From JAEUOS01 sp040382235 (GTDB lineage: Bacteria > Pseudomonadota > Gammaproteobacteria > Burkholderiales > JAEUOS01), in NCBI GenBank assembly GCA_040382235.1, contig JBEIFV010000018.1, positions 1 to 58,356 on the forward strand: DNA of 58,356 nucleotides, written 5' to 3'. The first letter of the stretch is position 1; every line of letters begins with the position of its first letter. Of the stretch, positions 8,109 to 16,740 are shown piece by piece. A program made the translations under genes and the position numbers. The notes beneath the pieces were generated by a model. That model made no database searches. It was not told where the DNA came from and saw only the letters and a list, made by a program, of their open reading frames with translations.

Positions 8109-8840
8109 TCAATCGCTGCTCTTGGGCGTCTGCTTCGACGCTTCGTAGCGCTGCCTGTTTTCCGCGTTCGGTGGGTACAAGCCGGGCAGCGCACGGCCAG
8201 CCTCGACCTCGGCCATGATCCATGCCTCGAGGCGCTCCTGCTCCTCCGCGGCGTCGATCACGTAGTCCAGCAGCGCCGCCGGAATCAGCACCGCCCCGTC
8301 GGCATCGGCCACCACCACATCGTTGGGCAGCACCGCCACGCCGCCGCAGGCGATGGTTTCCTGCCAGTTGACGAAGGTGAGGCCGGTCACCGACGCGGGC
8401 GCGGCCGTTCCCTGGCACCAGACCGGCAGCCGGGTTGCGAGCACGCCGTCGACATCGCGCACCACGCCATCGCTGATCAGCGCGGCGACGCCGCGTTGTT
8501 GCATGCGCGCGCACAGAATGTCGCCGAAGATTCCGGCGTCGGTCACGCCCATCGCATCGACCACCGCGATGCAGCCGGCCGGCATGGCCTCGATCGCGGA
8601 GCGGGTCGAAATCGGTGCCGACCACGATTCGGGCGTGGCAAGGTCCTCGCGGGCCGGCACGAAGCGCAGCGTGAAGGCGCGGCCCACCACGCGCGGCTGG
8701 CCGGGACGCAAGGGCCGCGTGCCGCGCAGCCAGACGTTGCGCAGCCCCTTCTTGAGCAGCACCGTGGTGAGTGTCGCGGTGGCGATTTTCTCGAGCACGC
8801 GCACGGTTGCCGCGTCGAGGGTCTGGACTTCGATGGTCAT
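8109..8840 (-). CDS. RraA family protein (HMG/CHA aldolase-like)
   Basis: The 243-aa protein belongs to the RraA / 4-hydroxy-4-methyl-2-oxoglutarate aldolase family. Core motifs include AIVDAMG-like ACIAVVDAMGV, GDILCARMQQRGVAALISDGVVRD (the G-x-R-D type metal/substrate site) and VLPNDVVVADADGAVLIP. Members are either aldolases acting on 4-carboxy-4-hydroxy-2-oxoacids or the RNase E inhibitor RraA. The extended N- and C-termini and the catabolic surroundings favour an enzyme rather than the RNase regulator; this is inference. It precedes the pseudouridine synthase gene on the same strand. Confidence 0.88.
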   Translation of the reverse strand: MTIEVQTLDAATVRVLEKIATATLTTVLLKKGLRNVWLRGTRPLRPGQPRVVGRAFTLRFVPAREDLATPESWSAPISTRSAIEAMPAGCIAVVDAMGVTDAGIFGDILCARMQQRGVAALISDGVVRDVDGVLATRLPVWCQGTAAPASVTGLTFVNWQETIACGGVAVLPNDVVVADADGAVLIPAALLDYVIDAAEEQERLEAWIMAEVEAGRALPGLYPPNAENRQRYEASKQTPKSSD

Positions 8841-9036
8841 GCCTGGTCTCCCTTGAAGGATGTGAACACGAAGCGGGGTGCCTCAAGCGTCGCGCCCCCC
8901 GGCGAACTGCAGCCCGGCCAAGCGCTGCTCGCAAATGTATTCGCACATTCTGTCACGGACCGCCGTAGTAGACCTTTGCCGGTCGGCGCGGCAGGCCGGG
9001 CGGGCTCGCGCGCGCAGTCGCGAAAAGGGGGGGCGG

Positions 9037-9314
9037 ATGGACATCGCATGTCGGCTGTCGCGGGCCGTATTCCTGATGTCAATCCGGACTTTCACGGAAA
9101 TCGCCATCGGCAGGCGCAAGGTCGGGTTGCTGCGCAACCTCGCGCCGTCGGTCGCAGGCCCCACACCCCGGGTATCGGTGGTCCTTTCCGCCCTCAACGA
9201 GGCCGGCACCATAGTAGAGCCGGCGCTGCGCTCGCTGCTCGCGCCTGGCTATTTCCCGACCTGGAGATCATCGCGATCAATGATAGGTCCACCGACGGTG
9301 TCGGGGTCAATTGA
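9037..9314 (+). pseudogene. Family 2 glycosyltransferase, N-terminal remnant with frameshift
   Basis: From the ATG at 9037 the frame encodes a GT2 entry region: TPRVSVVLSALNEAGTI and ALRSLLAPGYF. Near 9253 the homology jumps to the next frame, which continues FPDLEIIAINDRSTDG, the usual GT2 donor-binding strand. It then ends at 9314 after only the first third of a normal domain. Both a frameshift and a 3' truncation are therefore seen, and the gene should be dead. It borders the VapBC module, consistent with a worn rearrangement point. Confidence 0.72.
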
Positions 9315-9388
9315 AGTGAGGTGCAAAGGGTAAGAGGTCCGTGGGGAGAAGCTTGGAAGCGCTATATCGCCTAGTTGTGCTTGTGTGA

Positions 9389-9823
9389 TTACTCTGTCAA
9401 CGGATTGCGTGTTCGCAAAGCGGAAAACCGGGAAAAATCCCGGTCTGCTGACCACAGTTCGGAGACACCATGATGCAGACAAAGCGCGGCAATGCGCGCG
9501 TCGTGAATCATGCCGCCGCGTGATTGCGCGGCCAATACCACTTTTTCAGACTGCGTCAGATAGCCATCGTCCTCGGCTAAAAAAACCAGTTGGGGCAATG
9601 CCGCCAGATCACCGATCTGTTTAAGTGCGCGTTGCACCGGGGTGGGCGTCTTGAAGATGCGCGCATTGGTCACGATGGCGGCGAACTCGTGCACACAAGG
9701 CCATGGAATCGCCCACTGCGCCAGGCCGCTGCCAAGCGACTCGATCAGCGTGCGGGCCGCAGCATGGAAGGGCGAGTCGGTGCGATGCGCGTAAACGAGC
9801 AGATTGGTGTCAACCGCGATCAC
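9389..9823 (-). CDS. vapC: Type II toxin VapC, PIN-domain ribonuclease
   Basis: The 144-aa protein shows the PIN-domain acidic cluster: D5 (VDTN), E46 (VHEF), D108 (MIHDARI) and D127/D129 (WSADRDFSRF). These coordinate Mg2+ for RNA cleavage in VapC toxins. The length is normal. The ATG at 9823 overlaps the end of the antitoxin gene by 14 bases, the usual antitoxin-first coupling. The target RNA cannot be inferred. Confidence 0.92.
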   Translation of the reverse strand: MIAVDTNLLVYAHRTDSPFHAAARTLIESLGSGLAQWAIPWPCVHEFAAIVTNARIFKTPTPVQRALKQIGDLAALPQLVFLAEDDGYLTQSEKVVLAAQSRGGMIHDARIAALCLHHGVSELWSADRDFSRFSALRTRNPLTE

Positions 9824-10100
9824 GGTAAATCTCGTCGCGCAGCCGCTCCCAGCCTGCCTGTTGAAATTCCGGCGTCAAACCATCGCCGCGAAATGGCTGG
9901 ACCCGCAAAACGGCGGCGCGTTTTTGCGCACGGGCACGTAACGCCAGATGCAAGCCCTCTTCCAGCAATGTTTTCAGCGTGGTGCCGTCGCGCTGCGCCA
10001 CTTGGCGCGCGCGCGCGAGCAAGTCGTCCGGCATCTCAATGGTGGTTTTTATATGGGTCGCCCATATTGCGAATATGGGCGATATGGTACATGAAATCAT
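9810..10100 (-). CDS. vapB: VapB-type antitoxin, start uncertain
   Basis: The core IKTTIEMPDDLLARARQVAQRDGTTLKTLLEEGL is a ribbon-helix-helix VapB antitoxin. The C-terminal tail PEFQQAGWERLRDEIYRDRG would be the toxin-binding part. Homologues usually begin MKTTIE; here the Met position is an ATA (Ile) codon. The only upstream in-frame ATGs are at 10100 (chosen) and 10139. Starting at 10100 adds about 16 residues encoded by a palindromic DNA stretch that looks like the operator. Either the start is non-standard (ATA), or the operator lies inside the coding region. It is coupled to vapC. Confidence 0.75.
   Translation of the reverse strand: MISCTISPIFAIWATHIKTTIEMPDDLLARARQVAQRDGTTLKTLLEEGLHLALRARAQKRAAVLRVQPFRGDGLTPEFQQAGWERLRDEIYRDRG
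10051..10081. promoter_or_regulatory. Nested palindromic operator of vapBC
   Basis: A perfect inverted repeat has arms CGCCCATATT (10059-10068) and AATATGGGCG (10072-10081) around GCG. It overlaps a second palindrome, ATATGGG TCG CCCATAT (10051-10067). The repeated half-site ATATGGGCG/CGCCCATAT fits cooperative binding of ribbon-helix-helix dimers. Position just before the conserved VapB core supports autoregulation by VapBC. The symmetry is seen; the regulatory role is inferred. Confidence 0.7.
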
Positions 10101-10139
10101 ATTTTCCAACGCCTGCTGCAGGCGCATCCGGAAGTCCAC

Positions 10140-10530
10140 GGCGCCGCCATAAAGCTCCGGTATCGCTCCCCTGGCAGAACCTGTAGCCGGGAACGGAGCC
10201 GCGGGCGGCGACCTTCCGGACTGCCGAAAAGCAAGTCAACAGAATTTGAATTCGTTGATTGATCAAACGGCAAGGGTTCATATGCAGTACGCACACAGCA
10301 TGTGGCTTCCCAAAGGTCTCGAAGCAAACCATCCGGCCCGACGCGCCGCTGGCGCTGACATTCGACGACCCTGCGCGCGATCGCAGCCTGTGCCTTCATC
10401 TTGGCCCGGCCCCTGACCTGCGCTTTTGCGTGGCCGCCATTGGCACAGCGGGCGTTCTGGTTCGGCTGGTATGCGGCCTTTCCCGCGACCCGGCTGGTGA
10501 AAAAGGTTGCCGGAAAGCGCGTCAGCCGCC
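10140..10530. other. Gene-poor stretch with a possible degraded gene
   Basis: No intact gene is supportable. On the plus strand a short frame near 10401-10510 encodes AFAWPPLAQRAFWFGWYAAF, which looks protein-like and faintly recalls the end of DUF3179 proteins. A neighbouring frame encodes PLALTFDDPARD. The two are not in one frame, so at best this is a decayed remnant. The family assignment is a weak guess. Confidence 0.25.
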
Positions 10531-11388
10531 CTAAAAGGGTTTGTCGCCGGCGATCGTCACCCGGTCCATCACGCGGCGATAGCCGGGATAGTCATTGACC
10601 GCGATGTGCTGGGTCGAGCGGTTGTCCCACAGTGCCAACGAGCCCTGCCGCCAGCGGAAGCGGATCTGGAATTCCGGGCGCTGGCTGTGGCGGTTGAGGA
10701 AATCGAGCAGCGGCGCCGATTCCTCTTCAGTCATGCCCTCGAAGCGCACGGCGTAGACCCAGTTGACGAACAGGATCTTGCGGCCGCTCTCAGGATGGGT
10801 GCGAATGCACGGGTGCGCCTGCTCCTTGAGTGCATCATCGCTGACCTTGATGCGCATGCTCTTCAGGTCATCATCGGCATAGGTGCCCTGCGGTCCGTAG
10901 GAACGCTTCGCGCTGTGCATCACCTTGAGGTCTTCGAGCATCTTCTGCATCGCCGGCGACAGGGCATCGAAGGCCAGCATCTGGTTCGACCAGATGGTGT
11001 CGCCGCCGACGGCCGGCGACTCGCGTGCGTAGAGGCAGGTTCCCAGCACCGGGCTTTCCGCAAAGGTCATGTCGGAATGCCAGCGCCCGCCGAAATTCAG
11101 GCGCTTTTCTTCCTGTGGCTCGCGCACGATGCGCATCATCTCGGGGTGCCCTTCCAGAGGCTTGATGAAGGGTGTCTGTGCGAGCGGCCCGAAATGGCCG
11201 GCGAAGGCCTTTTGCTGGTCTGGCGTGAGGGTCTGGTCTCGCAGGAAAATCACGCAGTGCGCGGCCAGCGCGCGGCGCAGTTCGGCGACCGTTGCGGCGC
11301 TGAGCGCAATAGCGGCATTGACGCCGGAGATTTCGGCACCGCCGGCGCCGCACAACAGGTTGATGTCGAAGGTCTTGAATTCGCACAT
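10531..11388 (-). CDS. TauD/TfdA family Fe(II)/2-oxoglutarate-dependent dioxygenase
   Basis: The 285-aa protein has the facial triad of the family: H104 and D106 in WHSDMTF, and H261 in STQHIAVNDYPGYRR. The 2-oxoglutarate-binding arginine lies about ten residues after the last His. Members oxidise taurine, alkyl sulfates, 2,4-D and other substrates and release sulfite, sulfate or an aldehyde. It is the last gene of a leftward operon that begins with the permease at 15822 (permease, ATPase, binding protein, GMC oxidoreductase, this gene). The imported compound is therefore a plausible substrate, but the identity of that compound cannot be read. Confidence 0.92.
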   Translation of the reverse strand: MCEFKTFDINLLCGAGGAEISGVNAAIALSAATVAELRRALAAHCVIFLRDQTLTPDQQKAFAGHFGPLAQTPFIKPLEGHPEMMRIVREPQEEKRLNFGGRWHSDMTFAESPVLGTCLYARESPAVGGDTIWSNQMLAFDALSPAMQKMLEDLKVMHSAKRSYGPQGTYADDDLKSMRIKVSDDALKEQAHPCIRTHPESGRKILFVNWVYAVRFEGMTEEESAPLLDFLNRHSQRPEFQIRFRWRQGSLALWDNRSTQHIAVNDYPGYRRVMDRVTIAGDKPF

Positions 11389-11424
11389 TGCGTGCTCCGG
11401 TGTATCGAATGGGTTGCCCGGCTC

Positions 11425-13005
11425 TTAGCCGCGCAGCAGCATTTCGGCGCCTTTTTCGGCGATCATGATGGTGGCCGCATTGGTGTTGGCCGAGGTCATG
11501 GTCGGCATCACCGAGGCGTCGATCACGCGCAGCCCTTCGACGCCGCGCACGCGCAACTCGGGGTCGACCACCGAAGCTGCGTCACTGCCCATGCGGCAGG
11601 TGCCGCTGGGGTGGAACACGGTGCCGCCGCGGGTGCGGGCGAATTGCCACAGGTCGGTTTCACCCGGCAGGGTTTCAGCCTCCCACAGGTCGCGAAACGC
11701 CGCTTGGCGATAGATATCGCGCAGCATCTCCAGGCCCGCGACGATCACCTTGCGGTCATGCTCTTCGGTGAAGTACCCGGTCTCGATGCGCGCCTGGTCG
11801 AACGGGTCGGTCGAGCGAATCGAAATGCGGCCGCGCGAATCCGGCCGGCATTGGCAGGCCGAGGCGCTGAATCCCGAGTAGTCGTGCAAGGGATCGCCAG
11901 GCTTGTCGACCGACAGCGGCATCACGTTGAACTGGATGTCGGCGCGCGCGTCGCGCGCATGCAAGGTGCGCGCGAAGCCGCCGACCTGCCCGGCGCTCAC
12001 CGTCAGCGGGCCGCGGTTCTGCAACAGCCACTGCAGGCCCATTTTCGCAAGACCCAGCGGACTGCGCACCTGGTCGTTGAGCGACATTTTCTTTTTCAGC
12101 CGCACGATCACGCGCGCCTGGTAATGGTCCTGCAGGTTGCTGCCGACGTCCGGCGCATCGGCTATCACATCGATGCCGTGTTGCCTGAGCAATTGCGGCG
12201 GGCCGATCCCCGAGAGTTGCAGCAATTGCGGCGACTGCAGCGCACCGGCCGACAGGATCACGTAGCGCTCCGCGCGCGCCTGCTTTGCCGCGCCCGCTTC
12301 GATCCATTCCACCCCCACTGCGCGCGTGCCCTCGAACAGCACCCGCGACACTTGCGCGTGCATCACCAGATGCAGGTTGGCGCGCTTTCTTGCCGGCTGC
12401 AGGAAACTGGTGGCGGCCGAAGCCCGCCAGCCGCCCCGCAGGGTGAGTTGGTAAGTGCCGACGCCGTAGTCGGTAGCACCGTTGAAATCGGGATTCAGGG
12501 GCAGGCCCAGTTGCTGCCCGGCCGCCAGCCAGGCCGCGCAATAGGGATGATCTTCGCGCAGATCGGAGACGCCCAGTTCACCATCGGCACCGTGATAGCT
12601 GCTTGCGCCACCCGCGTACTTTTCCGAGCGCTTGAAGTAGGGCAGCACTGAATCGTAGTTCCAGCCGGTGGCACCGGCGGCTGCCCAGTCGTCATAGGTT
12701 TCGTGCTGCCCGCGAATGTAGATCAGGCCGTTGATCGAGGACGAGCCGCCCAGCACGCGGCCACGCGGCCAGACGATGTTGCGCCCGCCGGTTAACTCCG
12801 ACGGTTCGGTCGAAAACTGCCGGCTCACGCGCGGGTCGACCATGGTCTTGAAATAGCCTACCGGCAGGTGGATCCAGAAGCTCTTGTCCGGCCCGCCAGC
12901 CTCCAGCAGCAGCACCCGTTGGCCAGCAGCAGTGAGCCGGTTGGCCAGCAGGCAGCCGGCCGAGCCGGCGCCTACGATGATGCTGTCAAACGAAATTGTA
13001 TTCAA
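11425..13005 (-). CDS. GMC family FAD oxidoreductase (choline dehydrogenase-like)
   Basis: The 526-aa protein starts with the ADP-binding motif IIVGAGSAGCLLANRL and carries the GMC signatures GRVLGGSSSINGLIYIRG and SAGALQSPQLLQLSGIG. The C-terminal catalytic region is FHPSGTCRMG, and VIDASVMP follows. Such enzymes oxidise primary alcohols to aldehydes, as in choline, polyethylene glycol and alkane alcohol dehydrogenases. It lies between the ABC binding protein (79 bases) and the TauD-like gene (36 bases). A role in oxidising the imported compound or its dealkylation product is likely; specificity for choline is not shown. Confidence 0.9.
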   Translation of the reverse strand: MNTISFDSIIVGAGSAGCLLANRLTAAGQRVLLLEAGGPDKSFWIHLPVGYFKTMVDPRVSRQFSTEPSELTGGRNIVWPRGRVLGGSSSINGLIYIRGQHETYDDWAAAGATGWNYDSVLPYFKRSEKYAGGASSYHGADGELGVSDLREDHPYCAAWLAAGQQLGLPLNPDFNGATDYGVGTYQLTLRGGWRASAATSFLQPARKRANLHLVMHAQVSRVLFEGTRAVGVEWIEAGAAKQARAERYVILSAGALQSPQLLQLSGIGPPQLLRQHGIDVIADAPDVGSNLQDHYQARVIVRLKKKMSLNDQVRSPLGLAKMGLQWLLQNRGPLTVSAGQVGGFARTLHARDARADIQFNVMPLSVDKPGDPLHDYSGFSASACQCRPDSRGRISIRSTDPFDQARIETGYFTEEHDRKVIVAGLEMLRDIYRQAAFRDLWEAETLPGETDLWQFARTRGGTVFHPSGTCRMGSDAASVVDPELRVRGVEGLRVIDASVMPTMTSANTNAATIMIAEKGAEMLLRG

Positions 13006-13084
13006 GCGATCAGGTTCTTATGCGATGCATTGTTGTCACGGGTTCTTGGTCGCCGCTTCCATCCATCCGGGAGGCCTGGGCCCA

Positions 13085-14167
13085 TCAACGTGCCGGCCGC
13101 ATATCCTTGATCTTGAGGGCAGCTTCCAGCAGGGAGCGCGGGGCGATCAGGTCTTGCGGATTCGCCGGCTCCTGCTTGATCGCCTCTGCTTCCACCGCGA
13201 TCTTGCCTTGCTGCGCGATCTGCGCGAACAGGCCCGTCTTGCTCACCAGCGACAGCGGCGAATCGTTTGACAGGAGTGACTGGATGGTGGCCGGGGGTTG
13301 CGCCTTGAGCAGCTGTTCGGCCGCCGCCCGGTCCACGCCGTTGGCCTTGCCGATCGCGGTGTACACGACCTCGGCGGCAGCGCCGCCCTTGGCCAGCGCA
13401 TCCAGCATCTCGACATTCGCCTGGTTCAGAGTCGCGACAAAGCGCGCCGCGGCGTCCGGGTTCGACGCCAAAAACTCGCGGGTCATGGTCCAGATCGAGC
13501 TCGATGCGAAGCCGACGTCGACCGCACGTTGCACCAGCTTGGCGCCTGATGCCTCCAGCCGCGCGCCCCACACGTCCCAGACGTAGTAGCCGTCGATCTG
13601 GTTGCGCTGGTAGGCCGGTACCGCGACTGGCGGCGCCAGCACTACCATGTTCACATCCGACGGTTTCATGCCGGCCTTCTGCAGCGACCAGCGCAGCGCG
13701 TAGTCGGCCTGCGAATTCTTGGCGATGCCGATGTTCTTGCCTTTCCAGGTTTTCGGGTCCGAGGTCATGCCCGAGGCCGGGTTCGCATACAGGCCCAACT
13801 TGGTAGTGCTGGCGTCAGCGTAGACCACGCGCAGATTGATGCCGATCGAATTGGCAACGATCATCGCCGATGGCGCCATGGTCGCGGTGTGTATCTGGCC
13901 GCTGCCGAGGAAAGACAGCAGCGCGGCACCATTGGCGCCCTCGACCATGTCGATCTTCAGGCCGAAGCGGCGCCAGAGGTCGACATGCTGGGCGTAGGCG
14001 AAGTCCCATGAGGCGCCCGGCCCCCAGGCCAACTTGACCACCTGCAGCCCGGCATCCGAAGTTACCCCCTTCGGCGCGTCCGCCGCCTGCATCGTGCAGG
14101 CGAACGACAACGAGGCAATCGCGGCAAGACCTCTTGCGATCACTGACAGTTTGGTGCTGTTCGACAT
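13085..14167 (-). CDS. ABC transporter substrate-binding protein, NitT/TauT type (system 1)
   Basis: The 360-aa protein has a signal peptide (residues 1-28, cleavage likely after MQA) and the two-lobed fold of SsuA/TauA-like binding proteins. Examples are VKLAWGPGASWDFAYAQ, LLSFLGSGQIHTATM and WKGKNIGIAKNSQADYALRW. It should deliver its ligand to the permease and ATPase encoded just upstream (42-base gap). Ligands of the family include sulfonates, taurine, nitrate and thiamine precursors. The dioxygenases and sulfatase nearby suggest an organosulfur or related anion, by inference only. Confidence 0.9.
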   Translation of the reverse strand: MSNSTKLSVIARGLAAIASLSFACTMQAADAPKGVTSDAGLQVVKLAWGPGASWDFAYAQHVDLWRRFGLKIDMVEGANGAALLSFLGSGQIHTATMAPSAMIVANSIGINLRVVYADASTTKLGLYANPASGMTSDPKTWKGKNIGIAKNSQADYALRWSLQKAGMKPSDVNMVVLAPPVAVPAYQRNQIDGYYVWDVWGARLEASGAKLVQRAVDVGFASSSIWTMTREFLASNPDAAARFVATLNQANVEMLDALAKGGAAAEVVYTAIGKANGVDRAAAEQLLKAQPPATIQSLLSNDSPLSLVSKTGLFAQIAQQGKIAVEAEAIKQEPANPQDLIAPRSLLEAALKIKDMRPAR

Positions 14168-14209
14168 GCTGCTCTCCTTTTTGGTGGTTCGGTTGCTTGT
14201 TTGCGACTT

Positions 14210-15013
14210 TCAGGCTGGTACCAGGCGTTCCAGTTGATCAATCAGTTCGTGCTTCAAATCGGTGAATTCGGGGCGCAACACGACGTCACGATAGTTTTCA
14301 CGCGCGCCGAACGGTACTTCGACATGGCGGACGATGCGACCCGGCGCGGCCGACATAAGGAACACGTGATCCGAAATCAGAAGCGCCTCTTCGACATCAT
14401 GAGTGATGAACAGCACCGTGCGCAGGCCTTCGGACTTGACCACGCGCTTCAACAGTTGCTGCATCGACAGCCGTGTCTGCGCATCGAGTGCCGCGAAGGG
14501 CTCATCCATCAGCAGTACCGGACTTTCGGCGATCAGAAGCCGGGCCAGCGCGGCGCGCGACTGCATGCCGCCTGACATCTGGTGCGGATAGAGGTCGCGC
14601 GCATCGCGCAAGCCCACGGCGTCCAGGTAGTGGCTGACTGCTTCGCTGATTTGCGCAGCCGAACGCGTGCGCCCCAGGCCGTGACCGTGGCGGCACGGGA
14701 ACGCGACGTTGTCGAACACCGTTTTCCATGGCAGGAGCGTTGGCCGCTGGAACATGAAGCCGCGATCCGGCCCGGGCTCCTTCACCTCCTGCCCCCCCAC
14801 CATGACCTGCCCGGTAGTCGGAACCGTGAAGCCCGCCACCAGGTTGAGGATGGTGGTCTTGCCACACCCGGTCGGGCCGATCACGGTGGCGGTCTCGCCG
14901 GCCTTGACGCTGAAGGTCACAGTGTCAAGCGCCAGTCGTGCGCCGCGGCCGGTATCGAAGGTCTTCGATACCGCGTCAAGTGCGATTTGCGGGTGACCGG
15001 ACTCGTCGCTCAT
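14210..15013 (-). CDS. ABC transporter ATP-binding protein, NitT/TauT type (system 1)
   Basis: The 267-aa ATPase has a Walker A GPTGCGKTT, the Q-loop region GFMFQRPTLLPW, the ABC signature MSGGMQSRAALAR and Walker B VLLMDEPFAALD. It energises the adjacent permease. I chose the ATG at 15013, which overlaps the permease stop (ATGA); the in-frame ATG at 15025 would add four residues. Other NitT/TauT ATPases in the window (18647, 32741) are clearly paralogous but distinct. Confidence 0.94.
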   Translation of the reverse strand: MSDESGHPQIALDAVSKTFDTGRGARLALDTVTFSVKAGETATVIGPTGCGKTTILNLVAGFTVPTTGQVMVGGQEVKEPGPDRGFMFQRPTLLPWKTVFDNVAFPCRHGHGLGRTRSAAQISEAVSHYLDAVGLRDARDLYPHQMSGGMQSRAALARLLIAESPVLLMDEPFAALDAQTRLSMQQLLKRVVKSEGLRTVLFITHDVEEALLISDHVFLMSAAPGRIVRHVEVPFGARENYRDVVLRPEFTDLKHELIDQLERLVPA

Positions 15014-15822
15014 CGCCCGACCCAATGCAGCATGCGCCGCTCGACCAACTGGAACACGATGTCGATGGTCACGCCCACCAACCCGATCAAGGCCACGCCG
15101 ACATAGACCTTGTTGATCGCGTAGACCTGCGAAGCGCTCTGGATCAGGAAGCCCAGGCCGACCTGTGCGGCGATCAGTTCGGAGGCGACCACCACCGCCC
15201 AGCTGAGCGCCATGGCAGTGCGCAAGCTGACGAAAATCTCCGGCAGCGCCGCTGGCAGAACCACTCGAACCAGGGTGGAGTAAGTTGACAGGTGATAGTT
15301 GCGGCCCAGGCGGAAGTAATCGGCCGGCACCGAGCGCACGCCGCTGACCGAGCCGAGCAGGACGTAGAGGAACGCGGTCATGAAGATCACGAACACCTTG
15401 GCGAATTCACCGATGCCGAACCAGATGACGACTATGGGTATGAAGGCGAGCGCCGGAATCGGCCGCAGAAAGCCGAAAATCGGCAGCAGGAACGCGCCGG
15501 CACGCTTGTTGTATCCCAGCACGATGCCCAGCGGAACGCCAACGCAGGCGGCGATGGCGAAGCCGGTGACCGTGCGCGTGAGGCTGGCGCGAACGTGGGC
15601 AAAGATGCCGTGTCCGCTGTATCCGCGCTGCCACATTTCGGCGGCTGCGGCCGCGATGCCGGATGGCGTGCCGAGGTACTCGGCGCGCACTCCCGGAACG
15701 ATGCCCAGCGGGATCAGGTACTCCCATACCAGGAGCGCCAGCGTAACCACGGACAGCGGCGGCAGGGCGTGCCACGCGAAGGCTGTCGCACTGCGCTGCC
15801 GCGAATGGGCGCTTGCACTCAC
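15010..15822 (-). CDS. ABC transporter permease, NitT/TauT type (system 1), GTG start
   Basis: The 270-aa integral membrane protein has about six helices and the EAA-type loop (VASELIAAQVGLGFLIQ). The segment PIPALAFIPIVVIWFGIGE is typical of SsuC/TauC permeases. The frame is open further upstream, but I start at GTG 15822 because GGGAGGA lies about 7 bases before it and the sequence from there begins like a permease. It is the first gene of the leftward operon and is divergent from the GntR regulator. Its predicted promoter (TTGTCC 15916-15911, 16 bases, TATGGT 15894-15889) overlaps the operator at 15886-15903. Confidence 0.93.
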   Translation of the reverse strand: MSASAHSRQRSATAFAWHALPPLSVVTLALLVWEYLIPLGIVPGVRAEYLGTPSGIAAAAAEMWQRGYSGHGIFAHVRASLTRTVTGFAIAACVGVPLGIVLGYNKRAGAFLLPIFGFLRPIPALAFIPIVVIWFGIGEFAKVFVIFMTAFLYVLLGSVSGVRSVPADYFRLGRNYHLSTYSTLVRVVLPAALPEIFVSLRTAMALSWAVVVASELIAAQVGLGFLIQSASQVYAINKVYVGVALIGLVGVTIDIVFQLVERRMLHWVGR

Positions 15823-15885
15823 GCGTTTGTCCTCCCGGAAATGGCGCCAATGGCGGATGACTTGTTGGGCCTTGATCAAATCTAA

Positions 15886-15903
15886 TGTACCATAGATAGA
15901 ACC
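15886..15903. promoter_or_regulatory. Predicted GntR-regulator operator, copy 1
   Basis: The 18-bp site TGTACCATAGATAGAACC is an imperfect palindrome in the divergent intergenic space between the transporter operon and the GntR gene. It matches the site at 20274-20291 at 13 of 18 positions, and both are followed by TTTA. It covers the predicted -10 element of the leftward operon. Binding by the adjacent GntR/UTRA protein is inferred. Confidence 0.6.
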
Positions 15904-15953
15904 TTTATCCGGACAACGGACAAGCGCGTAGCGCCAGCAATGAATCGTTTGCC

Positions 15954-16679
15954 ATGAGCACCATCTTCGCCCGGAGCCCGATCCCCCGTTACGCCCAACT
16001 GGCAGAGTTGTTGCGGCAGCGCATCGCGCGCGGCGTCTGGGCACAGGGGCAGAAACTGCCTTCGTTGGAGGAGCTGGTGCGTGAGTTCGACGTGGCGCGC
16101 GTCACGGTGCGTCAGGCGGTCGAACTGCTGGCGCGCGACGGCCTCTTGTCACCGCAGGCCGGGCGCGGGACTTTCGTCACCGCGGTGCCAGTGCAGGACC
16201 GTTGGCTCAAACTCGAAACCTCGCTCAGCGCTTTGGCCGAGGTCTATCGCCACGACAAGCCCAAGCTGACCCTGATCGAGGAAGCGTCGGCCAATCCGCC
16301 GCTGCTGGCCGCCGACGGCGAGCCGGCACCGCGTTACCGCTTCATGCGGCGCGTGCATTCGACCGAGGGCACAGCCTACAGCGTGATATCGCTATACCTC
16401 GACGACCGTGTGTTCCGCATGGCGCCCACGCGCTTTCGCCGGGAAACGGTGATTCCGGTGATGCTGGAATTGCCCAGGGTGAAAATCGCGCGCGCCCGGC
16501 AGACGGTGACCATCGCCACCGCCGACGTCGAAGTCGCGCGGCATCTGGATATCCCGCTCAATTCGCCGGTGGCGCTGGTGCGTCGCGTGTTCAGCGCCGC
16601 CGACGGCACCGTACTGTATCTGGGCGAGGTGACCTATCGCGGCGACTACATTCATTTCGAGATGGATCTGCGCCCTTGA
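15954..16679 (+). CDS. GntR family transcriptional regulator with UTRA domain (HutC subfamily)
   Basis: The 241-aa protein has an N-terminal winged HTH (LPSLEELVREFDVARVTVRQAVELLARDGLL, then GRGTFV) and a C-terminal UTRA ligand-binding domain (about residues 90-240, RYRFMRRVHSTEGTAYSV and PVALVRRVF). HutC-type regulators are usually repressors released by a small ligand from the controlled pathway. It is divergent from transporter system 1 and 61 bases upstream of a PhyH-like gene. A shared 18-bp palindrome before both transporter operons is its likely target. The effector is unknown. Confidence 0.93.
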   Translation: MSTIFARSPIPRYAQLAELLRQRIARGVWAQGQKLPSLEELVREFDVARVTVRQAVELLARDGLLSPQAGRGTFVTAVPVQDRWLKLETSLSALAEVYRHDKPKLTLIEEASANPPLLAADGEPAPRYRFMRRVHSTEGTAYSVISLYLDDRVFRMAPTRFRRETVIPVMLELPRVKIARARQTVTIATADVEVARHLDIPLNSPVALVRRVFSAADGTVLYLGEVTYRGDYIHFEMDLRP

Positions 16680-16740
16680 AGGTGGTCGATCCTGCTCGTG
16701 CCTACCGCTGTTCCCGTAAACCAATTCCGCAGGAGTCCGC

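Noticed and set aside
7333..8946. Single leftward open frame that would fuse an N-terminal extension to the pseudouridine synthase
   Set aside because: The extra part is out-of-frame sequence of the RraA gene. The S4 domain begins cleanly at the ATG at 8073.
10507..12651. Long plus-strand open frame of 714 codons
   Set aside because: It lies antisense to the TauD-like and GMC genes, which have complete catalytic motifs. Its translation shows only the His/Arg/Gln-rich composition of antisense GC-rich DNA.
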